Assembly: GCA_964483625.1 (NCBI GenBank)
Contig: CAZABB010000069.1
Span: 1 to 5,777, forward strand
Origin: JAFGQU01 sp964483625
Lineage (GTDB): Bacteria; Omnitrophota; Gorgyraeia; Duberdicusellales; 4484-171
Direction: 5' to 3'
Length of the DNA stretch: 5,777 bases
Shown: positions 1 to 5,763 of the stretch, in pieces
How positions within the stretch are numbered: position 1 is the stretch's first letter
How the letters are laid out: every line of letters starts with the position of its first letter
Program-made: the position numbers and the translations under genes
The notes under the pieces: generated by a model
Databases searched by the model: none
What the model saw: the letters and a program-made list of their open reading frames with translations, nothing else
Told to the model about the DNA's origin: nothing

Positions 1-457
1 GGGGGTAAAAGATGTTATTGTGGTTGAGAGTTCCGACTCGATCCTGGTGATGAAAAAGGGGTATTCCGACAAAGTGAAAAAAATGATCCAGGGGTTGAGC
101 CGGAAAAAAACCCCACAGGTGAAGGACAGCCGGACGGTCTATCGTCCCTGGGGATACTATACGGTGCTTCACCAGCAGAAAAATTATAAAGTAAAGGAGA
201 TCGGGGTGTACCCTAAGAAATACATTTCTCTGCAGACCCACCGGTACCGGAGTGAACATTGGAATGTGGTAGAGGGGCGGGCTCAGGTACAGCTTCAGGA
301 TCAGACCCTGACGGTAAAGAAGAATCAGAGCTTTTATGTTCCCAAAGGGATCAAACACAAGGTATACAATCCCACGAATAAGATCGTTAAGATCATCGAG
401 GTGCAGATCGGAACGTATGTAGGAGAAGATGATATTAAGAGATACACGTCATATTAG
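1..457 (+). CDS. manC: Mannose-1-phosphate guanylyltransferase / mannose-6-phosphate isomerase, C-terminal part (5' partial)
   Basis: The open frame enters from the left edge (first full codon at 2) and stops with TAG at 455-457, so about 151 C-terminal residues are visible. The GTG at 20 is an internal valine in GVKDVIVVESSDS, not a start. The first ~35 residues look like the end of the nucleotidyltransferase domain and its linker (VVESSDSILV, then a lysine-rich helix). From the motif YRPWGYY onward comes the type II phosphomannose isomerase cupin domain: LQTHRYRSEHWNVVEG carries the metal-binding His and Glu-His residues, followed by YVPKGIKHKVYNP and the family-typical ending IIEVQIGTYVGEDDIKRY. 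The enzyme interconverts fructose-6-P and mannose-6-P and makes GDP-mannose from mannose-1-P in the cytoplasm, feeding surface glycans; this fits the GT9 gene downstream. Because the N-terminus is missing, a stand-alone cupin isomerase cannot be fully excluded, but the leading segment argues for the bifunctional form. Confidence 0.9.
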   Translation, partial: GVKDVIVVESSDSILVMKKGYSDKVKKMIQGLSRKKTPQVKDSRTVYRPWGYYTVLHQQKNYKVKEIGVYPKKYISLQTHRYRSEHWNVVEGRAQVQLQDQTLTVKKNQSFYVPKGIKHKVYNPTNKIVKIIEVQIGTYVGEDDIKRYTSY

Positions 458-593
458 AATAACCAATGACCAAGAAACAATAACCAAATAATGACCAATC
501 ACCAAATATCAATAACCAAACAGAAATACAATGTATGTTTAATCGTTGAGTGTTGGGATCTGTTTGTATCTTGTATCTTGGTTATTGGTGATT
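458..593. repeat. Intergenic ACCAA-rich degenerate repeat with an inverted right arm
   Basis: The gap between the manC-like stop and the next gene is low-complexity. The word AATAACCAA occurs at 458, 479 and 511, ATGACCAA at 466 and 491, and ATCACCAA at 498, giving six ACCAA cores in about 60 nt. The opposite orientation appears at the right end: TTGGTTATTGGTGATT at 578-593 is the complement of AATCACCAATAACCAA, matching the words at 497-519. A second inverted pair, CAAACAG at 517-523 and CTGTTTG at 560-566, lies inside, and GTATCTT is repeated in tandem at 566-579. The whole could fold into a long imperfect hairpin in RNA. No coding potential or clear promoter is visible. The function is unknown; it could end manC transcription or be a dispersed genomic repeat. 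Similar words are, as I recall, common in intergenic regions of Omnitrophota-like genomes. Confidence 0.75.
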
Positions 594-599
594 AAAAAG

Positions 600-605
600 A
601 GGAGG
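600..605 (+). promoter_or_regulatory. Ribosome binding site deciding the start at 612
   Basis: AGGAGG lies 6 nt before ATG 612. It supports this start over the TTG at 546, which would place the N-terminus inside the intergenic repeat. Confidence 0.85.
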
Positions 606-611
606 GGCAGC

Positions 612-1088
612 ATGGCTGAGACGTTAGGAAGTTTGGTGGATAAATTGACGATTAAATCGATCCGGGAAGCCCAGATAAAGAAAATGCTTAAAATCAAGAA
701 GGCAAAATTTACGAAGTCTGAACTTAAAAGCAAGCTCAATCTTTTGCAGAAACAGAAGAGGACACTTATCCGGGAGGTGGAGGCGTTTATCGCTGCCGCG
801 ATAAACGGGAAAATCGCCTTGAAAGACGAGAAGCTGAAATTGTACAACGATCCCAAAGACATAGGGAAGATCGGCAAGATCTCAAGTCTCGCCGGAGCAA
901 TCGACGGTCTTTGCAGGAAAAATATGCAGATATGGGAATTGGAAGACCAAGCCCGGCGTAAAGACAAGCCTCTTTCCTATATCGGAGGCGTAAAACGGCG
1001 AATCGATCTGGCGAATCAACAGAGGAATGATTTTATCGATACAATCGACCAGATACTCAGCCGGAAAGTGAGCCGTGGGAAAAAGTAA
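612..1088 (+). CDS. DUF4254-like small helical protein, partner of GT9 gene
   Basis: This is a 158-residue soluble, probably all-helical protein, rich in Lys, Arg, Glu and Leu, with no signal peptide or membrane segment. The C-terminal half carries NMQIWELEDQARR (about 104-116) and GGVKRRIDLANQQRND (125-140). These resemble the conserved N..W..ED and KRRID.xNQxRxD signatures of DUF4254 proteins, a family of unknown function that I recall being encoded beside glycosyltransferase family 9 genes. The N-terminal half (ETLGSLVDKLTIKSIRE, then LNLLQKQKRTLIREVEAFI) aligns with the C-terminal half at a constant offset of 88-89 residues, which suggests an internal duplication. The gene overlaps the GT9 gene by 14 nt (1075-1088), so the two are probably translationally coupled and act in the same surface-glycan process. 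I infer a link to sugar transfer; the biochemical role is not known. Confidence 0.8.
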   Translation: MAETLGSLVDKLTIKSIREAQIKKMLKIKKAKFTKSELKSKLNLLQKQKRTLIREVEAFIAAAINGKIALKDEKLKLYNDPKDIGKIGKISSLAGAIDGLCRKNMQIWELEDQARRKDKPLSYIGGVKRRIDLANQQRNDFIDTIDQILSRKVSRGKK

Positions 1089-2187
1089 ACGTCTCCGGTT
1101 CCCGGGTTCTTTTTTGGTGATCAATCCTTTCGGCATAGGTGATGTGATCTTCTCAACTCCCTTGATCGCCAATCTGAAAAACGTCTATCCTCACAGCAGA
1201 ATATATTATCTGTGTAATCGGCGTACGTACCAGATCTTACACAATAACCCGCATATCGAGGGCACATTTATCTATGACCGTGATGAATTTGAACAAACCA
1301 GGAGAATTTCTACGTGGGCCTGGCTGAAAAAAATATCCGCTTTTTTTAACCGGATAAGACACTGTCATGTTCAGGTCACTTTGGATTTGTCCCTTAATTC
1401 CCAGTTCGGATTCTTTTCTCTTCTGGCCGGGATTCCGCGCCGGGTAGGGTTGGATTATAAAGGGAGAGGGAGGTTCCTTACCGATAAAGTTCCCTTTGAG
1501 GGTTTTCTCCAGAGGCATGTCGCCGATTATTATCTGGATCTCTTACGGGTGCTGGATATTCCCCTTACCGGCCGTCCTCTTGAGGTATATGTGGGGCCCC
1601 AGGATAAGCGGTGGGCGCGTGAATTCATCGCCCGGCACGGTCTGGATAACAAACGTCTTATTGGTCTGGTTCCGTGCGGCGGAGAAGCGTTCGGGAAGGA
1701 TGCGGGCATGAGACGGTGGCCGGAAGAAAAGTTCGCCCGGTTAGCCCGGCAGCTCATTGAGCAGTTCTCGGTCGAAATACTGCTCTTTGCCGGGCCGAAG
1801 GAAAAGAAGGAGATTGCTGCTCTCTGTGAAGCGGCGGGGCCGGCAAAAGAACATTGCCATTCTTTAACCGATATATCTCTTGGAGAGATGATTGCTCTTA
1901 TGGAATATTGTTCTCTTTTTATCGGAAACAATACCGGGCCCCTGCGTTTTGCCGATGCTCTGGGGAAAAAGATCATAGCTCTGGCCGGACCGGTAGATGA
2001 GGCTGTGTACGGATCCTATCCTTCTGACCCTGACCGGACCGTCGTAATCTCAAAGCATCTATCCTGTCAACCCTGTTACCGTAAGTTCCGCCTCCCCCCG
2101 TGTCGATATAATCGGCGTTGTTTAGGAGATATTACGGTTCCGGAGGTGGCATCTGCGGCTAATCGTTTTCTTGCCTCGGGAGGATGA
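1075..2187 (+). CDS. Glycosyltransferase family 9 (heptosyltransferase-like)
   Basis: The protein has 370 residues and the GT-B layout of ADP-heptose:LPS heptosyltransferases. The N-terminal domain opens with VINPFGIGDVIFSTPL (15-30), the GT9 acceptor-side glycine-rich loop. The C-terminal domain starts near LIGLVPCGGEAFGKDAGMRRWP (195-216), a variant of the family's P-G-...-K-RWP motif, and includes FIGNNTGPLRFADALG (282-297), equivalent to the D-[ST]-GP-x-H-x-A nucleotide-sugar motif; here Arg replaces the usual His. Near the end are four cysteines (C341, C344, C353, C359) in a CxxC...C...C pattern also seen in many GT9 proteins. It probably transfers heptose or a related sugar onto lipid A-core or another surface glycan at the inner face of the cytoplasmic membrane; donor and acceptor cannot be read from sequence. 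GTG 1075 is the start: the frame has a TGA at 1069-1071, so little upstream room remains, and GGAAAGTGAG at 1062-1071 is a weak ribosome site. Confidence 0.9.
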   Translation: MGKSKRLRFPGSFLVINPFGIGDVIFSTPLIANLKNVYPHSRIYYLCNRRTYQILHNNPHIEGTFIYDRDEFEQTRRISTWAWLKKISAFFNRIRHCHVQVTLDLSLNSQFGFFSLLAGIPRRVGLDYKGRGRFLTDKVPFEGFLQRHVADYYLDLLRVLDIPLTGRPLEVYVGPQDKRWAREFIARHGLDNKRLIGLVPCGGEAFGKDAGMRRWPEEKFARLARQLIEQFSVEILLFAGPKEKKEIAALCEAAGPAKEHCHSLTDISLGEMIALMEYCSLFIGNNTGPLRFADALGKKIIALAGPVDEAVYGSYPSDPDRTVVISKHLSCQPCYRKFRLPPCRYNRRCLGDITVPEVASAANRFLASGG

Positions 2188-2203
2188 CGGCTTAAGCTCG
2201 GCG

Positions 2204-2235
2204 GAATCCCCGTAAGGGGGTTCATATTTTGCTTT
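2204..2235 (+). terminator. Rho-independent terminator after the GT9 gene
   Basis: GAATCCCC (2204-2211) pairs with GGGGGTTC (2216-2223) through eight base pairs including one G-U. The loop is GTAA, a GNRA-type tetraloop. A T-rich run, ATATTTTGCTTT, follows at 2224-2235. It begins 17 nt after the GT9 stop and just before the hisG promoter, so it separates the glycan unit from the hisG operon. The T tract is interrupted by GC, which may lower efficiency. Confidence 0.7.
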
Positions 2236-2261
2236 ACAAACGGCGGTTTAAACAGTATAAT
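2233..2261 (+). promoter_or_regulatory. Near-consensus sigma-70 promoter for hisG
   Basis: The -35 box TTTACA (2233-2238, 5 of 6 consensus) and the -10 box TATAAT (2256-2261, 6 of 6) are separated by exactly 17 nt. Transcription should start near 2267-2269, giving a leader of only about 20 nt before ATG 2289. That leaves no room for a T-box, leader peptide or attenuator. The -35 box overlaps the T-rich tail of the terminator. Confidence 0.85.
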
Positions 2262-2276
2262 TCTAAAAGCTTATTT

Positions 2277-2282
2277 GAGGAG
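2277..2282 (+). promoter_or_regulatory. Ribosome binding site for hisG
   Basis: GAGGAG lies 6 nt before ATG 2289. With the promoter at 2233-2261 it rules out the longer TTG start at 2229, whose codons would lie across the promoter. Confidence 0.85.
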
Positions 2283-2288
2283 AATTGT

Positions 2289-3164
2289 ATGAAAGCGCTA
2301 AAAATAGGTTTACCAAAGGGGAGTTTGCAGGAATCGACATTTGAACTGTTTTCGATGGCCGGATTTAATGTTTCGGTCAATCGACGGTCTTATTTTCCTT
2401 CTCTGGACGACAATGAGATTCAGGCCGTACTGGTGCGGGCTCAGGAGATTTCGCGCTATGTGGAAGAAGGAGTTATTGACTGTGGGATTACCGGAGAAGA
2501 CTGGATCCTGGAGAATAATTCCGATGTCCGGCGCCTGGCCGATTTAGTCTATGCCAAAAAGACCCTGAAACCGGTCCGGTGGGTTGTTGCCGCTAAAGAC
2601 GGCGGACCGATCAAAAAACTGAAGGATCTTGAGGGTAAACGTATTGCGACCGAACTTGTGGAATATACCAAGAGATTTTTTAAGCAGCGTAAGATCAAGG
2701 TTGACGTTGAGTTCAGCTGGGGGGCGACGGAGGTAAAAGTCAGATCCGGTCTGGTCGATGCGATCGTTGAGCTTACCGAAACCGGAGAATCCCTGAAGGC
2801 GAATAATTTACGGGAGATCGACTGTATTTGTACATCAACCACGAAATTTATCGCCAATAAAAAATCATATAAGGATACCTGGAAAAAGAAAAAAATGGAT
2901 TATATGCTTTTGTTGTTGAAAGGAGCGCTGGAAGCTAAAGGAAGGGTAGGGCTGAAGCTGAATGTGCAGGAAAAAGATATCCAGAAAGTATTAGGTATCC
3001 TTCCGGCGTTGAAACAGCCGACTCTTTCTTCTCTGACGATAGAGGGATGGTATGCTCTGGAGGTTGTGATTGATGAAAGTCAGGTCAGAGATATGCTCCC
3101 TCAATTGAAAGCAGCAGGTGCGACCGGAATTATAGAATACCCCTTGAATAAACTGATCTATTAG
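2289..3164 (+). CDS. hisG: ATP phosphoribosyltransferase, long form (HisG)
   Basis: HisG catalyses the first step of histidine synthesis, joining ATP and PRPP to give phosphoribosyl-ATP, in the cytoplasm. The 291 residues match the long form. Visible motifs are LPKGSLQEST (8-17) at the N-terminus, GVIDCGITGEDWI (61-73), and the PRPP-binding loop DAIVELTETGESLKANNL (157-174). Residues from about 215 to 291 form the extra C-terminal ACT-like domain of long HisG, including LPALKQPTLSSL and the ending IEYPLNKLI. In this class the domain binds histidine and mediates feedback inhibition, and no HisZ subunit is needed. The short leader suggests control mainly at enzyme level. No other his gene is in the window; instead hisG heads a mixed operon with a tiny basic protein, a TPR protein and transketolase. 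The stop codon overlaps the next gene's ribosome site. Confidence 0.97.
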   Translation: MKALKIGLPKGSLQESTFELFSMAGFNVSVNRRSYFPSLDDNEIQAVLVRAQEISRYVEEGVIDCGITGEDWILENNSDVRRLADLVYAKKTLKPVRWVVAAKDGGPIKKLKDLEGKRIATELVEYTKRFFKQRKIKVDVEFSWGATEVKVRSGLVDAIVELTETGESLKANNLREIDCICTSTTKFIANKKSYKDTWKKKKMDYMLLLLKGALEAKGRVGLKLNVQEKDIQKVLGILPALKQPTLSSLTIEGWYALEVVIDESQVRDMLPQLKAAGATGIIEYPLNKLIY

Positions 3165-3168
3165 GAGG
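3163..3168 (+). promoter_or_regulatory. Perfect Shine-Dalgarno for the 29-residue basic protein
   Basis: AGGAGG is 7 nt ahead of ATG 3176 and shares its first two bases with the hisG stop codon TAG (3162-3164). This is strong support for real translation of the short frame that follows. Confidence 0.85.
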
Positions 3169-3175
3169 AAGTACG

Positions 3176-3265
3176 ATGCCGTGCGGCAGAAAACGTAAAT
3201 TATCAAAAGTAAAACGCCATTGGTTTAAGAAACGAAGAAAACAACAACGTCATAAGAAAAAATAG
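3176..3265 (+). CDS. Very small basic protein, bS22 / AURKAIP1-COX24-like candidate
   Basis: A 29-residue frame starts at ATG 3176 behind a perfect AGGAGG and ends at TAG 3263-3265. The protein begins MPCGRKRKLSKVKRHWFKK and ends RHKKK; 16 of 29 residues are Lys or Arg, with two His and no acidic residue. The composition and the K/R spacing around a central KxKRHxxKKRRK segment resemble the tiny ribosome-associated proteins of the AURKAIP1/COX24 C-terminal family (bS22 in mycobacteria). They also resemble the MPxGKKRKRHK-type mini-proteins I recall from Bacteroidetes. I infer an rRNA-binding ribosomal accessory protein; assignment from such a short, low-complexity sequence is tentative. It sits 11 nt after hisG and directly abuts the TPR gene. 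The Cys at position 3 is not part of any visible metal motif. Confidence 0.75.
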   Translation: MPCGRKRKLSKVKRHWFKKRRKQQRHKKK

Positions 3266-3277
3266 TTGTTCATTTGG

Positions 3278-4231
3278 ATGAGAAGAAGAATCTTTCTTAT
3301 TACCCTGAGCCTGGGATTATGTCTGGGGTGTTTCTCCTTTAGCTGGGCCGCTCCCAATTCCAAAGGCGTAAGTAGTTACCTCCAGGGGATTCTGGCGATA
3401 AAAGACGGTAATTACCAGGGAGCCTATCGTCATCTGCAGCGGGCCAAGCGTATCGATCCCGAATCGGGCCATATTCGGTTTAAGCTCGCCTCAGTTCTTC
3501 TGAAGTTAAAAGAATTCGAAAAAGCCGAAACAGAATTACAGGCGGCCAAGGAATTAATGACGGACAGTCTTGAACCTTCGGTCGCACTGATCTTTCTCTA
3601 TTCCAGCCAGCAGGCTGATAAGAAACTGGAAACCGAATATCAGTTTTTTCTTGAAAAAGCCCACCAGCTTCGTCCCGAAAACATACGGATTTCGGAGTAT
3701 CTCGGCCAATTCTACTTCTATAAAGAAATGCCGCAGGAAGCGATTAAAATTTATAAAACGGTTATCAGTCAGAGGCCCGATTATGCCGAAGGCTATTTCT
3801 GGCTGGGATATCTCTATGAAGAAAACGCCCAGCGCCGTAAAGCGATCGGTATGTGGCGCAAAGCCCTGGAGATTGATCCGGACCATCGTGACACATTGAA
3901 TTCCCTGGGGTATATCTATGCCGAAGAGGGCAAACGGCTGGATGAAGCCGAGAGGCTTGTGCGGAAAGCTTTGGAAAAAGATCCTCAGAACGGAGCGTAT
4001 CTCGACAGCCTGGGGTGGGTATATTACAAACGGCAGGAATACGAAAAAGCGGAAAAATATCTCCTGAATGCCTTGCAGTATCTTGAGGAACCGGTTGTGT
4101 ATGAGCATCTGGGCGATGTTTACCTGAAATTAGAACAGAATGAGAAAGCATTGTATTTTTACAAAAAAGGACATTCTCTGTATCCGGAAGATGAGGCATT
4201 GAACCAGAGATTGGAAAAATATGGAAAGTAA
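3278..4231 (+). CDS. Secreted/periplasmic tetratricopeptide-repeat protein
   Basis: From ATG 3278 the protein has 317 residues. It opens with a signal peptide: MRRR, a hydrophobic core to about residue 21, then SWA-AP as a plausible signal peptidase I site near residue 24. The LCLGC segment resembles a lipobox but has Cys at -3, so lipidation is less likely. From about residue 31 to 305 there are roughly eight TPR units; the clearest are 169-203 (EGYFWLGYLYEE...ALEIDP), 204-237 (LNSLGYIYAEEGK...ALEKDP), and 239-272 (AYLDSLGWVYYKRQEYEKAEKYL). The TPR solenoid would act as a protein-binding scaffold in the periplasm or at the membrane; the partner is unknown. A TTG at 3266, directly after the previous stop, could add four residues (MFIW). 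Neither start has a good Shine-Dalgarno, so reinitiation from the preceding gene is likely. The end overlaps the transketolase gene by 11 nt. Confidence 0.88.
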   Translation: MRRRIFLITLSLGLCLGCFSFSWAAPNSKGVSSYLQGILAIKDGNYQGAYRHLQRAKRIDPESGHIRFKLASVLLKLKEFEKAETELQAAKELMTDSLEPSVALIFLYSSQQADKKLETEYQFFLEKAHQLRPENIRISEYLGQFYFYKEMPQEAIKIYKTVISQRPDYAEGYFWLGYLYEENAQRRKAIGMWRKALEIDPDHRDTLNSLGYIYAEEGKRLDEAERLVRKALEKDPQNGAYLDSLGWVYYKRQEYEKAEKYLLNALQYLEEPVVYEHLGDVYLKLEQNEKALYFYKKGHSLYPEDEALNQRLEKYGK

Positions 4232-5066
4232 AGTAAAACGGTTGAGAAAACAGGCAAACCAGATGCGTGAGTTGATCGTAGAGATGCTCTCTGTTGCCGG
4301 GAGCGGTCATCCCGGCGGCTCGCTCTCCAGTACCGATATCATTACGTGTTTATTCTGTGAGGTTATGGCTCATGATCCTAAGAATCCCTCCTGGGAAGAC
4401 CGCGATCGTTTTCATCTTTCCAAAGGCCATTGTTGTCCGGCACTGTATGCGGCGTTATGTCTCAACGGGTATTTTGACCGGAAACATTTAGGTACTTTGA
4501 GACAATTCGGATCCATCCTGCAGGGGCATCCCGACCGGCGTGCGCCGGGAGTGGAATTGGCCAGCGGATCTTTAGGCCAGGGATTAAGTGTCGCCTTGGG
4601 AATGGCTTTGGCGGGAAAACTTGATAAAAAAGATTACCGGGTGTATTGTCTGATGGGAGACGGTGAAATACAGGAAGGGAATATCTGGGAAGCGGCAATG
4701 GCCGCGGCTCATTATAATGCAGATAATCTCTGTGGTATTATCGACTATAACCGGTTTCAAATTGACGGAAGAGTAGAGGATATTATGAATCTTGAACCGT
4801 TGGTCAATAAATGGGAATCGTTCGGGTGGCATGTCGAACAATGTGACGGGCATAATATCTCAGCATTGCTTGCGGCGTTCGATCAGGCAAAAACTATAAA
4901 GCAGAAGCCTACGGTGATTATTGCCCATACCGTCAAGGGCAAAGGGGTTTCATTTATGGAACATGTGGTCGATTTCCATGGCCGTTCTCCTACCGCAAAA
5001 GAGAAGGAGATCGCATTGAAAGAACTCTGTGATATCGGGCAGAGCATTGAGGAAACAAATGACTGA
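4221..5066 (+). CDS. Transketolase, N-terminal subunit (split type)
   Basis: This 281-residue protein equals the N-terminal, thiamine-diphosphate pyrophosphate-binding half of transketolase, which moves two-carbon units between sugar phosphates in the non-oxidative pentose phosphate pathway. Motifs in order are SGHPGGSLSSTD (28-39), RFHLSKGHCCPALYA (63-77), GHPDRRAPGVELASGSLGQG (102-121), and the ThDP/Mg motif starting GDGEIQEGNIWEA (146-158) and closing with IIDYNRFQIDG (173-183). Next comes HTVKGKGVSFME (236-247). The length is normal for the split form, and the frame is clean. The start overlaps the TPR gene by 11 nt and the end overlaps the C-terminal subunit gene by 8 nt, so the two subunits are translationally coupled, as expected for a complex needing equal amounts. 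A split 1-deoxyxylulose-5-phosphate synthase is less likely given the motif set. Some genomes call such pairs tktA/tktB; I leave the symbol open. Confidence 0.95.
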   Translation: MESKVKRLRKQANQMRELIVEMLSVAGSGHPGGSLSSTDIITCLFCEVMAHDPKNPSWEDRDRFHLSKGHCCPALYAALCLNGYFDRKHLGTLRQFGSILQGHPDRRAPGVELASGSLGQGLSVALGMALAGKLDKKDYRVYCLMGDGEIQEGNIWEAAMAAAHYNADNLCGIIDYNRFQIDGRVEDIMNLEPLVNKWESFGWHVEQCDGHNISALLAAFDQAKTIKQKPTVIIAHTVKGKGVSFMEHVVDFHGRSPTAKEKEIALKELCDIGQSIEETND

Positions 5067-5763
5067 TTCTCAGCATTTATATGCCAGGGACGTATATGGT
5101 CAGACTCTGGTAGAATTGGGTAAAGAGAACTCCCATATCGTGGTGTGTGATGCCGATTTGTCCGGATCCACCCGTACGGCCCTCTTTGCCCGTCAGTTTC
5201 CGGAGCGTTTTTTCAATTTCGGCGTTGCCGAACAAAACATGATGGCAACCGCAGCGGGGCTGGCCTCCTGCGGGAAGATCGTTTTTGCTTCGACCTTTGC
5301 CATGTTTGCCACGGCCCGGCCTCTGGATCAGATCCGAAATTCGATTTGTTATAATCAATTGAACGTAAAAATTGTTGCGACGCACGGAGGGATTACCGTG
5401 GGAGAAGACGGAGCTTCTCACCAGGCTCTGGAAGACATTGCGTTTCTACGTTCTATTCCTCATATGAAAATTGTCGTTCCCGCTGACGGCCCCCAGACTC
5501 GCGCGGTGATACGGACTGCGGCGAAAACTCCCGGGCCTTTTTATATTCGTCTGGGAAGGGCCAAAGTTCCCACGGTTACCTCCCGGGAAGGATTTGTTCT
5601 GGGTAAGGGGCAGATTCTCATCGACGGGAAAGATTGCGCAATTATTGCCTGTGGCGTGATGATTGCTGAAGTGTTAGCGGCGTACGATATCTTGAAACAG
5701 AAAGATATCGCTGCGGCGGTTGTGAATATGGCCTCCACCATATTACTAATAACCGCACCCTGA
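5059..5763 (+). CDS. Transketolase, C-terminal subunit, prematurely ended
   Basis: ATG 5059 overlaps the preceding stop and has GAGG at 5049-5052 as ribosome site; the GTG at 5029 is too far inside the upstream gene. The protein is the pyrimidine-binding half of transketolase: NFGVAEQNMM (53-62) holds Glu58, the residue expected to activate ThDP. GEDGASHQALEDIAFLRSIP (115-134) and PFYIRLGR (160-167) follow. The third domain begins near GKDCAIIACGVMIAEVLAA (190-208) and proceeds to AAVVNMAS (219-226). There the family normally continues into an IKP[LI]D motif and another 70-80 residues. Here it reads TILLITAP and stops at TGA 5761-5763, giving 234 residues instead of roughly 305-325. The loss may be a real disruption, an insertion boundary, or an error at a contig end. 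Domains for catalysis are present; the missing part is most of the C-terminal domain, so stability is doubtful. Confidence 0.9.
   Translation: MTDSQHLYARDVYGQTLVELGKENSHIVVCDADLSGSTRTALFARQFPERFFNFGVAEQNMMATAAGLASCGKIVFASTFAMFATARPLDQIRNSICYNQLNVKIVATHGGITVGEDGASHQALEDIAFLRSIPHMKIVVPADGPQTRAVIRTAAKTPGPFYIRLGRAKVPTVTSREGFVLGKGQILIDGKDCAIIACGVMIAEVLAAYDILKQKDIAAAVVNMASTILLITAP
5712..5757. repeat. Imperfect fold-back inverted repeat at the break in the transketolase gene
   Basis: AATATGG (5725-5731) and CCATATT (5738-5744) form a perfect 7 bp inverted pair around the 6 nt CCTCCA. At the mirrored outer positions TGCGG (5712-5716) pairs with CCGCA (5753-5757), and two central bases also match, for 14 of 20 positions by hand alignment. 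The structure straddles the point where transketolase similarity is lost. Confidence 0.55.

Noticed and set aside
458..519. CRISPR array
   Set aside because: The repeated words are only 8-9 nt, irregularly spaced, with no spacers of uniform length and no cas genes.
546..611. TTG start extending the DUF4254-like protein by 22 residues
   Set aside because: The extension translates the intergenic repeat; ATG 612 has AGGAGG at ideal spacing.
539..967. 142-residue open frame on the - strand
   Set aside because: Lies opposite the DUF4254-like gene and the intergenic repeat; no family signature, no ribosome site, and the + strand frame has a clear start and motifs.
1530..1976. 148-residue open frame on the - strand
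   Set aside because: Antisense to conserved GT9 motifs; rich in Ser, Arg and Pro as expected for a shadow frame.
2229..2288. TTG start extending HisG by 20 residues
   Set aside because: It would place codons over a near-perfect promoter; ATG 2289 has GAGGAG and begins at the family's normal N-terminus.
2188..2288. Histidine leader peptide, T-box or riboswitch ahead of hisG
   Set aside because: The predicted leader is only about 20 nt, has no His codon run and no T-box sequence, and the only hairpin lies upstream of the promoter.
3278..3335. Lipoprotein signal in the TPR protein (LCLGC)
   Set aside because: The -3 position is Cys instead of Leu or a similar residue, and a better signal peptidase I site (SWA-AP) follows.
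3554..4310. Two long - strand open frames (3554-4108 and 3765-4310)
   Set aside because: They are antisense to the TPR gene, whose repeats are unmistakable; their sequences are compositional mirrors without recognisable domains.
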